Shown: positions 18,901 through 23,262 of the stretch, piece by piece
Position numbering within the stretch: the stretch's first letter is position 1
How the letters are laid out: every line of letters starts with the position of its first letter
Assembly: GCA_013286645.1 (NCBI GenBank)
Contig: JABDFJ010000023.1
Location: 1 to 32,641, forward strand
Direction of reading: 5' to 3'
DNA: 32,641 nucleotides
From: Chlamydiota bacterium
Lineage (GTDB): Bacteria > Chlamydiota > Chlamydiia > Chlamydiales > Parachlamydiaceae
Position numbers and translations under genes: made by a program
The notes under the pieces: model-generated
The model's input: only the letters and a program-made list of their open reading frames with translations
Told to the model about the DNA's origin: nothing
Database searches by the model: none

Positions 18901-19143
18901 CAAAATGGTATTCACGAAGGCCTGAATCTGTGCCATTTCTGCGCTATATACGCTATTTAAATGATGGATAGATTTAGGAGATTCTGTACTCTGGCCTACG
19001 CCTGCGGGCGGGATGAGTTTCTCTTGGAATAGTTTGACTAACTTTTGCTGGGAAGGGGTAATATTGGTAGAAATCAAGCGTGGCACATCCACATTTCTAA
19101 AACGGGGAAATGACGAATCACCTGTATTAGTGGATAAACTCAT
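6922..19143 (-). CDS. Giant DUF3638/DUF3645-type helicase-like protein
   Basis: The 4073-residue product is unrecognised in function but carries the signature of the mainly eukaryotic DUF3638/DUF3645 family. An SF2-like core lies at about residues 2900-3620: Walker A as GMGMGKS near 2974, a DEIH box near 3116 followed by FTFGAPQAV, GMSGTLSN near 3428, DVAHTTGSD, and an arginine-finger-like QGAWRMRGLAKGQT near 3600. Fungal members carry the same HTxGxDxx and RMRxLxxGQ elements. A separate region has GHAMAWMVE (His about 899) and QFVGICSMES (Cys about 1010), resembling a permuted papain-like peptidase. Long helical stretches occupy residues 50-800, and Lys/Glu-rich helices follow the helicase core. 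I prefer the ATG at 19143 over an upstream TTG because AGG lies 7 nt before it and a promoter overlaps the longer version. There is no signal peptide. It is possibly an effector or giant host-like scaffold; ATPase activity is inferred. Confidence 0.88.
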   Translation of the reverse strand: MSLSTNTGDSSFPRFRNVDVPRLISTNITPSQQKLVKLFQEKLIPPAGVGQSTESPKSIHHLNSVYSAEMAQIQAFVNTILNSGIVTKQDLPKLQRFNQEFDDLSLKVQQAQAEHLVNETQAAQAKTHINASKKLLLEVGDLVKQLEKYSLHAAAFEDLQVAFTDQCYHPEEGDVLKAAPLLNPLMEKIQELNDGVLALHSQPTSFSSEKLLTLLSEDLQGLTWQIEDWTEEVIEAVKNEVKELQRQLADNSASSRPQALQQLLGLKAYMASVATQLSANRALIASLKLKWEAVAPQPTQQTVIKNLDRLLTCLKSLENNLVDKQNIVLEVTKSHDISTITPVEYGSAAWKELVQTRTAAPTSRLGALWNKTCSYLNPLGYLPEKWRLSSTQIQSVFLLALTGGEMLYKASRTYQELATLRQRADQLQENIFKAVPEETALTIDKERGLIGTLLNDKYGVLSDSARLKTLTKRYPHTLPTLQAAVAKYGSTPPTPEQISAELHSHYMQRMIQESPIANPFRHLSTNDWWELFKQEQSQPFDATPIEQVAAEPLMTSSAATVGGLVPAIIKSIGGLWNRLFSTPPIATPVEQQVQMREIQTKSFATLKGAVSKAAQLQRSIEANPSTDPLKEEISTLQRQLLEALADTPNQQCSLPQHAMWAQRTDDLCGHLESIEARLETALSEKAQDTPNKVAVPEEVHLGPLLSHPGLLSLSTQDASAQRLHTFLADTGGFTDDIQRIFSYFVKGVMPEKQYAHLIGHANPIIKKGKVAGEKLEGNLPSEALLFHLRVSEAMLRSMQAAPPASPEDEKLCCSAVSGDLPRETQVRHDPKLIEKLIHQLQIAKSIYQLTPYLTRINDFTITFTHEFRNKIIAQIEELQVDESFFFPQTWIDKENGHAMAWMVEKQANGDLTVRLYNAGKGLEYHTSEEIGLNTAYLHFTEVVNVKPAQFTSNSVIQGMLQTQEKMLTQDSGGAWEPSDFYQGIMLGIGGERSVRKYPITDLSLPQFVGICSMESIMAALNYPLGSLASAAQYRFWATLKGSVDFFEQVKGSLVDGQGAEERRRLLHDGIKVLAGITNKAAAHRAITDHELAYTKEILKQMRAHLKQVESQVQARLVSQEPPIGFEITSQQRPVLSTAPAYQSLDDVAVVPSAARAFVPIRTEVFSLQPATIVADLKDILSEVHQGNHATYNYLEVQKAVRATVLKIPLLERAFWQQIDDVAATKILDSLSELSKEFLWSFIHNDEQPRGQSWALPADDFLCVSKLLALADYLVRNYKNPQDLHIPSLQQKVAPGATLRPTPEWQEALSEIERYWQTANLLMGVPDTKLVVMDQTFPHNEIVISDYRQRLQKNEIAHDIFQFASFPAGTANPYKRRFAENDDFIKLMYRPYAEELLQKEIIPREWLFNRADKYLSDVEILAKRVIGNPPFVNSVDPNLARLAPMKQVEALITLFNTNSTLHEGAVKEILRIREIEADDYFFSKNNYLSDAEILATWAENHPVQVRSIDPKLSDLAPPQQAAALMQQLDKLPIWEDAYTISFVYNYFLTGSFAKPTDVPYDFSQGIQMKVEHFQKNIDIKDNPNDPEEIHYRLKCSGIYALLFGRAPHVDKSDPDMIWDKQLHEKPRPVHLKAGTYLRENTVKDWGPILSRLFMHHFDDFDYKADNLVQRARIKSNIAILINRDGISHAAQGSTSLHPKDLSRQQFRELIGLSTSKALQIMQTVGYFDAHSYLLLKPEMQVFFRLLMTEEDLLQTWIKTTPHAAKDIASFYKRILELSLMIGETNTATFITGMSHRLQEVFEKIQAKHSQLFTPEDTPDFIPVRETLNNIIHSNKTSQEQQSLAHLERAFSYRSQTALTPAEAVELVASIIFTHIYRLPEIHRDDKELIREVDALIRNHFSLQLIALMQGEHRNQILSGILQTIVADAPKGEWTSPAQEKSRDLISSEALQSFTFHKEKEVPVSQFPRFISPDGLYELDILDGAFKALGKSPMPFDLQLLKFPDVNRIFGANPPPILTPISDHLYEAQMQGERFRINLLKSNEDAHVYRFSNKQWYQLQPSTFPINAFHNKALITGKHAWYVPPKAGHPTGEILLSDQDTGKLLYRVSVGKGWTSTQKILKVVPLDNAGKDIDQQLVDANSPELDTFRRLEAPEYILAWSRNDVLDTVSLPRFGLTFKIEVVNGKRQAVSEQLSGYVLQEGAKQHIPQLGNIRHYLHLQRTEKDGTLTERIIFPRQRIKPYEVGPYRTDTELGREVKADELIPQHQFEYQVAKGELIPTATNAQDVLEANLYLTMIHLSERHPLEPNGNVYLQAKHYLEKADQQMLLLTEGLSLDSLEILHWIITLDTITQDANPDATALRLKAYYLLLRNNLDHTLSAPHREIGQRRKLFLEKSTTRLYEGYLTHLSYVDTSLRLAPNEELFLLKHHSGLKFTYRLNQLTKEMGTYEPSSIDTFVQAASTYAGPSHKFFEPGVFTAPTEESSKGIFLRGIDINNRFVQYYAIAKGEMTVGMAVHQFKEGMGLVLDPALTKKELLNEMRTVLTMYIAANKKSDWRSQTLLAVLSQPEAFPWTSHELDEVINILRVNTKLIREELPQLLREAHWNENKARAKKSDDLPLYVAKRQAIEANIDTAQTKMSESTDLLRERLYIPTKEITQEGLSLQLPSAKESDAPSFQSHRDTKLIKQEAISPPADSSFKECINLQTHLPDGMHLSLHQPIIPQKALETLVHMSHQEPAKAAPPLDVFNVTSRNPLVGALFADTQRQLSEYISKKKPIPAYELLDEAKVSALQSILTQDVAVMQTRVQKLETDLLELAQQGPRHLGELAQRDLQIEQGTFKLLTLDELVKAYYQRDYEGLHQRNTHLSKAEIKDLYTRIETYLLHATYLQHEQRILQEVDLLQQALDINLDGSALQECIRSFLSQASSKREYDPHEHPEYLVFEYYTDKLLWAQQIHTLSGLSKKNRLGALIELGMGMGKSLVLAPLLEWLFADGETIAVLLMPEALISSMGKDMQQTNGQVFGQKVRTLPIHREPITEKRLKRLHENLAEIKTERRVLLWTANDPQSLYNQWVELNEQAYELSEQRELRSSELEELAQKHALFVENFNLLIESGKFTADEIHEVFNILRAHSFTFGAPQAVHPDISASIHLIFETIVADQALSRNFRWEFLSQSTGESFTEESYHATIKNQLVEALIHRGISPNDLDFKAFFATLSAQDRHHLMSYLKQTPQENPTSFAAHEGYELLRQLPGNGGKKVRNQFATLKEAINIVLPKTAEKKPRVQFGLDANNQLIIPYNDGKPSENSIFGSVLERLIYTTQYTLSQGVPKEIIKKKLDQLKDQYESERALGHRPDLTEFKEMVSGSDKYNLLKLTDGDYEEITKLVSSNPLLQLKLNKEFRYPSIKVFAKEIESSAHVIPLLAKKKQGTIGMSGTLSNVPTLPKIFQQAQLSETQVKTLDLLLQRSSHKVATLPSLKGMTPQEKMQALHANDIGASCTIDALGQLSVEEMEEAARAKLEIASTQNPAIQGVVYYDNDVLKVVTKTDTKPILYSRELPSESLVAIWDVAHTTGSDIPVGQFTKAKMIVDKHITLSKLQQGAWRMRGLAKGQTVDFMVPEKDREVMKKMLQEHLGEVIDADADLTLPQLFRYALLKQALEESENTYQAVRERMKMALVERITNIAWNKSTSASDAFEIYKQTRALFITQEPDEPWDHWGQLSTDIPTAEALQKLLKEWKESPIIASIEANPSLYKGFDVKELFAVWENEINTVTGPLPETVKTHVNTYGKTAEKVIEKHVEKAVERKTEQHVQKQVREHLVFNYGYPRERIETRNPFLLSEAIPTPIDRLVSIPEADLNAASLNFETGLCVKANDILQTNKALANFKDLFDNDLLMSLNIAPVQDVSIRRIYQSYSYNVFDSLQKPCSIVEVIQDPSGQLKLKLVDVEDADRLLAFLTQEPAAANPDQLRVGLYQFEKDGYSLDAEGPQKIDLQTPAHRARFLELLVQAKIIAGVMEFKPEEVPYLRAWINKVGVTPAFDLINIILNPVAKSDTRASFPKSVFAKVLNELGLKETTLN

Positions 19144-19164
19144 ACACTTACCTATATACTTAAC

Positions 19165-19194
19165 ATTATAGGCGTTTAGATATAAATTATCCAA
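19165..19194 (-). promoter_or_regulatory. Predicted sigma70 promoter of the giant gene
   Basis: On the minus strand a perfect TATAAT (19165-19170) is preceded after 18 bp by TTGGAT (19189-19194). Transcription would start about 15 nt before the ATG at 19143. This argues against the upstream TTG start, which would lie inside the -35 box. Confidence 0.6.
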
Positions 19195-19241
19195 TTTTTG
19201 GAAAATCGGGCGATTCTAAGGCAAAGAATAGGCACATTTTC

Positions 19242-19541
19242 ATGGGTAGTGAAGCAAAGCGTAAAGCATTGTAGCTTAGGCTTCAGCCTGAGCTTGTTTT
19301 GGCAGTGCTTTAGCCTGCCACGCGCAGCGAGCGGTAGCGATGCATGACGCGCTCGATGTCGTGGCCTCACAAACGTTGCCCAATTGCCCGAGGCTGAAGC
19401 GGTGGATACTTTTATGCTACACTCGTGAGGCCGCGACACCGAGCGCGTCATGCATCGCTACCGCTCGCTGCGCGTGGCATGGCTGAAGCCATGCCAAAAC
19501 GAGCTCAGGCTGAAGCCTAAGCTACAATGTCTTACGTTTTT
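19242..19541. repeat. Foldback element A, copy 2
   Basis: The left arm runs from about 19242 to 19370 (ATGGGTAGTGAAG... to GGCCTCAC), the loop from 19371 to 19424, and the right arm from 19425 to 19541. The arms are near-perfect complements over about 115 bp. The loop is the reverse complement of the copy 1 loop, so the two copies lie in opposite orientation 12.3 kb apart, one at each end of the giant gene. The right arm contains a perfect mini-hairpin, GGCATGGCT-GA-AGCCATGCC, where other arms have a diverged version. With the hairpin at 19578 it fills the 494-bp gap before the multicopper oxidase. Confidence 0.82.
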
Positions 19542-19577
19542 CTGAACAGGTACAAGAATAGCCTTCTTGCATATAAC

Positions 19578-19612
19578 GACCTAAAGGACGGTAGCTATTC
19601 GTCCTTTAGGTC
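19578..19612 (-). terminator. Hairpin downstream of the multicopper oxidase
   Basis: The arms GACCTAAAGGACG and CGTCCTTTAGGTC pair perfectly over 13 bp with a 9-nt loop, 25 bp past the oxidase stop codon. No T-run follows on the minus strand, so termination may be weak. The words are the same 9-bp family as the terminator at 4025-4110. Confidence 0.5.
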
Positions 19613-19637
19613 CTTTTCCAAAGTAGCAATCAGCGCC

Positions 19638-22022
19638 TTAGCGCTGCGCTGTATTGCTTATCTGCAACGGACGCATCATCATGTTGTCTTCATGATCTAC
19701 GATATGGCAATGCCATACGTAACCGCTGCCTCCGGGATAGCCAAACTTGTCCTTTTTGACCCCAAGCTTTGCTGTGGGATCAAAGGCAAAAAAGTTTTGG
19801 CCAGCAGAAACTTCCCCCACAGGAATCGTTTGCGGCGCCCAACGGACGGCTACACGCGTTACTGTCCCTGGGAACATCTTCAAGGTGTCCTTCCACCCAT
19901 ATTCATTAGGATCGCCCGCAAAGGGGAGCCCACGCAAAAAGGGCGTTACATCCGGATTGCCACCCAATTTTGGGGTGCTCAAATATGGAAATGGACACCC
20001 AAAGGTGTATACTGTCCCAGGGGGCACTCCAGGAGGCCGAGCGGGATAATTGTTCCATGCTGTTTCGTAAAGATCGCGATACGATCCCGTACAGGTAAAT
20101 GGGGGAACGATGTTGCCCACATAGAACACTTGCCTATTCAGTATTTGAAACTGAATCAGGTGGATGTGGATAGGATGGGCATCAGGGGTAAGATTGACAA
20201 TCTCCCATATTTCAGTTGAACCTACTTGAGGAATCTCGGTCACATAGATTGAGCCGTTGTTGTAGGGAACCGAATCGGGGAGGGGAGTGTTGGTATAGGG
20301 ATTGATACCGTCATAGCTCGTGTTATTGCAGAGCACAACTACAGGCGCTGTGGAATATGGATCTTCCTGTTCAATTAGCACGAGGCTGCGTGTTAGGTTT
20401 GGTACTACCCCTGGGGCAAGATGTCCTTTGTCGTTCGCTAACCTCACGATGGCATCTTTGCCGCTGCGTAGGGTGGCTCCTGGAGCGGCAGGGTTAAAGC
20501 TCTTGTCGGGAGAAGAGAGGGGTTCCGTTACCCGAAACTGCAAGACAAGACCTTCAACATTTGGATCTAACTCAGTGCCTCCACTTGGGAATGGTGCTGG
20601 ACAGTCATTATTTAGGGTAAAGACCTTCCCTTCGTAGCCTGAGAAGTCGATAATGATATCCATACGCTCTGCTGGAGCAAAGAATAAACGTGGACTATTG
20701 AATACAGGACCTAAATCAGGATCTTCAGGCGGACATAAATCAGAAGGATTGTATGAATAGGGAACAAAGCTATTGATATTCACTGGGGTGTCCAATAAGC
20801 CCCCATCGGTCCCAATTTGCCACATAGGTGGTGGCGTTGCGTCACCAGTTAAAAATAATGCCAACATCCGCGCATTGCAGGCATTTAACAGGCGGAAGCG
20901 GTAGCGCCTAGGCTCTACTTCAAGATAGGGCCAGCTCTTCCCATTAACGCAAATGACATCTCCAAAAAATTCGGGGATGGCATAGGGGTTAATATCTGGG
21001 TTTCCAGGGGGACCATTCAATCCGGCCGTCAAAGGGTTCCCATCAGGGAAAAATAGCTGTCCGAAGGTGTCAAACTGCCGATCAGCGATCGCCATTTCTA
21101 CCTCATAATCTCCTTGAGGTAGAGGGGGCGATACTGAAGTTTCCGGTTCACCGGTAATGAGATAAAAGCCCACTTGTCCCGCAAAGATATTCAAGCGGGT
21201 TTCACCCAGGACATGATCGTGAAACCAGAGAGTGGTAGCAGGTTGGGTGTTAGGATAGACGTATTTGTTAGAAACATAGGAAGCACCTTTCAATTTCTTG
21301 TGTGGTGTAAACCAAGAATTTGGATCTCCATCGGAATAGGAAGGGACTTCAGCTCCATGCAAATGCACAACCATCGGTTGGGGGCCTTCAAAAAAGCCGG
21401 CATTTCCTTGGGGCATGCCAGTACCGAAAGGATAGATGACTGGATCATAGGTGTCGAACCCCTGTCCAAATTGTGGCAGATTCAAGGGGTTAGCCCATTG
21501 GAAGCTAAGGTCGACGGTCAGAAACTTTTGCAGCAGGGGGCCGGCTAAGTGGTGCCCTTTTTTATCCTTGAAGCGGCGCAGATGGTTTTTATAATCCACC
21601 TTGGTCTTGCACTCACGTTTAACTTCGATGGTGGGGGCTGGAAACGAAGGGCCGTAGCTTTTTTTTCCGTCATGAATTTTATACCCCCACACATACGTGC
21701 CTTTTCTGGGGTTGATGACGAATAGAGGCTCTCCGGTTTCAACGCTTCGATAGACTACTGACGAAGGCAATTTTTTGTAAAAAGAGTCGGGTAGGATTTT
21801 TTGTTGGAACTCTTTGGCATAGACTTTGAGATGCTTTGTGCCATCAACCCGATTCTCATTAAATTCAGGTAAAGGCTCCACGAACTTTGGGATTGTGCTG
21901 CCACTCAAGACCTCTTGAATCACCTGTTGGTTGGCATGAATGTGAGTGTTTTCTAGCGTGAGGAAAAGCCCAAACGATAGCGTTAGGGCAAATATCTTTC
22001 GAATTGGAAAATGAAAGTGCAT
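19638..22022 (-). CDS. Multicopper oxidase, CotA/bilirubin oxidase type
   Basis: This 794-residue secreted oxidase has all four copper motifs in canonical order: HLHGAEVP near residue 220, WFHDHVLG near 267, HPIHIHL near 618 and WHCHIVDHEDNMMM near 775. The last gives the His-Cys-His type 1 site with an axial Met. The family oxidises phenolics, bilirubin, Mn(II) or Cu(I) and reduces O2 to water. Residues 1 to about 31 form a signal peptide (charged start, then ALTLSFGLFLTL), so it acts in the periplasm or outside. At 794 residues it is longer than CotA (about 510); the extra length lies in the N-terminal part and in loops between cupredoxin domains. It starts 5 bp after a small secreted Cys-rich protein, with which it is probably co-transcribed. 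The family is certain; the substrate is unknown. Confidence 0.96.
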   Translation of the reverse strand: MHFHFPIRKIFALTLSFGLFLTLENTHIHANQQVIQEVLSGSTIPKFVEPLPEFNENRVDGTKHLKVYAKEFQQKILPDSFYKKLPSSVVYRSVETGEPLFVINPRKGTYVWGYKIHDGKKSYGPSFPAPTIEVKRECKTKVDYKNHLRRFKDKKGHHLAGPLLQKFLTVDLSFQWANPLNLPQFGQGFDTYDPVIYPFGTGMPQGNAGFFEGPQPMVVHLHGAEVPSYSDGDPNSWFTPHKKLKGASYVSNKYVYPNTQPATTLWFHDHVLGETRLNIFAGQVGFYLITGEPETSVSPPLPQGDYEVEMAIADRQFDTFGQLFFPDGNPLTAGLNGPPGNPDINPYAIPEFFGDVICVNGKSWPYLEVEPRRYRFRLLNACNARMLALFLTGDATPPPMWQIGTDGGLLDTPVNINSFVPYSYNPSDLCPPEDPDLGPVFNSPRLFFAPAERMDIIIDFSGYEGKVFTLNNDCPAPFPSGGTELDPNVEGLVLQFRVTEPLSSPDKSFNPAAPGATLRSGKDAIVRLANDKGHLAPGVVPNLTRSLVLIEQEDPYSTAPVVVLCNNTSYDGINPYTNTPLPDSVPYNNGSIYVTEIPQVGSTEIWEIVNLTPDAHPIHIHLIQFQILNRQVFYVGNIVPPFTCTGSYRDLYETAWNNYPARPPGVPPGTVYTFGCPFPYLSTPKLGGNPDVTPFLRGLPFAGDPNEYGWKDTLKMFPGTVTRVAVRWAPQTIPVGEVSAGQNFFAFDPTAKLGVKKDKFGYPGGSGYVWHCHIVDHEDNMMMRPLQISNTAQR

Positions 22023-22027
22023 TATAT

Positions 22028-22303
22028 TTATACCTGATTAAAACCTTGGGTTGGAGCATTTATGAAACCATGGCAGAGAGTGTGCGTGGTTTTCGCTGCG
22101 TTCGGGGTAGGACGTTTTCTAGGGCCTTTGGGTTGAGAACGACGACATCTCGGGCAGGCAAATATTGTTTCAGCATATGTGACATCTGCTACATTTTGTT
22201 CTGTCGAGTGACTGCTGCAGAAAGAATCGGCAAGTGAAATATCAACACATACCATTGCTAGGCTTAACGTAAAAACGAATGTTTTAATGTTAAATAAATT
22301 CAT
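22028..22303 (-). CDS. Small secreted Cys-rich protein upstream of oxidase
   Basis: The 91-residue product is not recognised. Its N-terminus is a clear signal peptide (MNLFNIKTFVFTLSLAMVCV, cleavage probably after SLA). The mature part has a CPRC motif, further Cys and several His, and a basic Pro-rich stretch. AGGGGG lies 7 nt before the ATG, a strong ribosome binding site that supports it as a real gene. Only 5 bp separate it from the multicopper oxidase. A role in metal handling or in assembly of the oxidase is possible given CPRC and the context, but this is inference. Confidence 0.65.
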   Translation of the reverse strand: MNLFNIKTFVFTLSLAMVCVDISLADSFCSSHSTEQNVADVTYAETIFACPRCRRSQPKGPRKRPTPNAAKTTHTLCHGFINAPTQGFNQV

Positions 22304-22397
22304 CTTGAGCCCCCTAATTGTTTATCTGTTGTTGAAAAACCACAGGCACTGTCGCATAGAGTATTTTTTAAGGAAAGAAAATTTTAGTTAGATAGGG

Positions 22398-22590
22398 TCA
22401 AATGGTATAACCTATCATAGAAGTGGCATCGACCATCACATAAAAGGCCCCTTCAGGATTGACAAGGGGATGTGCATCTAGATCGGCGAGGGATTTGACC
22501 ACAACAGCGGTATTTTCTGCGTATTCTTTTTTGCATCATCTCTTCCCAGGCTCGGCTTTCCCAAGACATCTTTTGTGCAAGCGAAATTTT
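22398..22590 (-). pseudogene. Relic of a class I aminotransferase C-terminus
   Basis: On the minus strand one frame reads SLAQKMSWESRAWEEMMQK. After a single-base shift in an A6 run (T6 at 22527-22532 on the plus strand) it continues as EYAENTAVVVKSL, then EGAFYVMVDATSMIG, then a stop at 22398. The EGAFYVxxD stretch is the typical late motif of fold-type I aminotransferases (aspartate/tyrosine family). The upstream bulk of the gene, including the PLP lysine, is absent. It occupies much of the 328-bp gap between the small secreted protein and the toxin gene. Identification rests on one motif, so it is moderate. Confidence 0.45.
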
Positions 22591-22604
22591 TACTTGAATT
22601 TATT

Positions 22605-22620
22605 GTATCTTAAAGGATAC
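22605..22620. promoter_or_regulatory. Candidate operator of the HigBA pair
   Basis: GTATCTTAAAGGATAC is an inverted repeat placed 12 bp before the toxin start codon. This is where autoregulatory HigA-type antitoxins usually bind. It is inferred from position and symmetry only. Confidence 0.4.
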
Positions 22621-22631
22621 GATAAGGTTAT

Positions 22632-22967
22632 ATGGAAATCGAGATCGAATTTTATGTTACTTCTTCTGGTCGAAACTTGTTTGATGACTGGTTCGAAAGC
22701 TTACGTGATATGAATACGAAAGCCAAAATTCTTGGGCGTTTAGCTCGATTAAAGGCGGGAAATTTTGGAGATTGCAAATCGTTAGGCGATAACATAGCAG
22801 AACTAAGAATTCATTATGGCCCTGGAATAAGGATTTATTATTCCAGGATAGGTAATAAAATTGTATTATTCCTTTGCGGAGGAGATAAAGGGTCTCAAGG
22901 TAGAGACATTGCAAAGGCAAAAGAATACCTAAAAGATTATCAATCCAGGGAGAAAAAACATGCCTAG
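22632..22967 (+). CDS. higB: RelE/HigB-type toxin
   Basis: The 111-residue protein belongs to the RelE/ParE superfamily, phage-derived Gp49-like (HigB-like, HI1419) branch. It contains GNFGDCKSLGDNIAELRIHYGPGIRIYY and a later IVLFLCGGDK, the core strands of the family; a basic C-terminus follows. Such toxins cleave mRNA at the ribosome. AAGG lies 5 nt before the ATG. The antitoxin start overlaps its end by 8 bp, the typical toxin-first order of this branch. A related toxin begins at 32491. Confidence 0.88.
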   Translation: MEIEIEFYVTSSGRNLFDDWFESLRDMNTKAKILGRLARLKAGNFGDCKSLGDNIAELRIHYGPGIRIYYSRIGNKIVLFLCGGDKGSQGRDIAKAKEYLKDYQSREKKHA

Positions 22968-23262
22968 AAGTGTAAAATATGAAGATTGGCTTCATGAAAA
23001 GCTTAAGGATCATGATTTGGCTGTTGCTTACTTGAACGAAGCATTAGAAGAAAGCCTAAAAGGCGATGAAGAGTCGCAACAGTTGTTCCTTATCGCTTTA
23101 CGTAATGTTGCAGAAGCGCAAGGTGGGGTAGGTGCTTTAGCTAGGAAAGCCCATGTAGGACGAGAAAGCCTTTATAAAACTCTTTCGGGAACAGGGAATC
23201 CAAAATGGCATACTCTTGTTTCACTTTGCGTTGCGATGGGATTAAATCTTAGACTTTCTTAG
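22960..23262 (+). CDS. higA: HigA-type antitoxin, HTH
   Basis: This 100-residue antitoxin belongs to the family paired with Gp49-like toxins (HI1420 type). A helix-turn-helix of the Xre type lies at about 57-95: VGALARKAHVGRESLYKTLS, then GNPKWHTLVSLCVAMGLNL. It neutralises the toxin and represses the operon. The ATG lies inside the toxin gene (8-bp overlap), which ensures coupled translation. Its stop codon overlaps the stop of the convergent GH18 gene by 3 bp. A decayed copy of its C-terminus sits at 30772-30845. Confidence 0.88.
   Translation: MPRSVKYEDWLHEKLKDHDLAVAYLNEALEESLKGDEESQQLFLIALRNVAEAQGGVGALARKAHVGRESLYKTLSGTGNPKWHTLVSLCVAMGLNLRLS

Noticed and set aside
19144-19194. Longer N-terminus for the giant protein from a TTG start
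   Set aside because: The TTG falls in the predicted -35 box and lacks a ribosome binding site; the ATG at 19143 has both a suitable AGG and a promoter upstream.
22459-22713. Plus-strand open frame over the aminotransferase relic
   Set aside because: It overlaps the toxin gene start in another frame and has no recognisable content; the minus-strand relic explains the sequence better.
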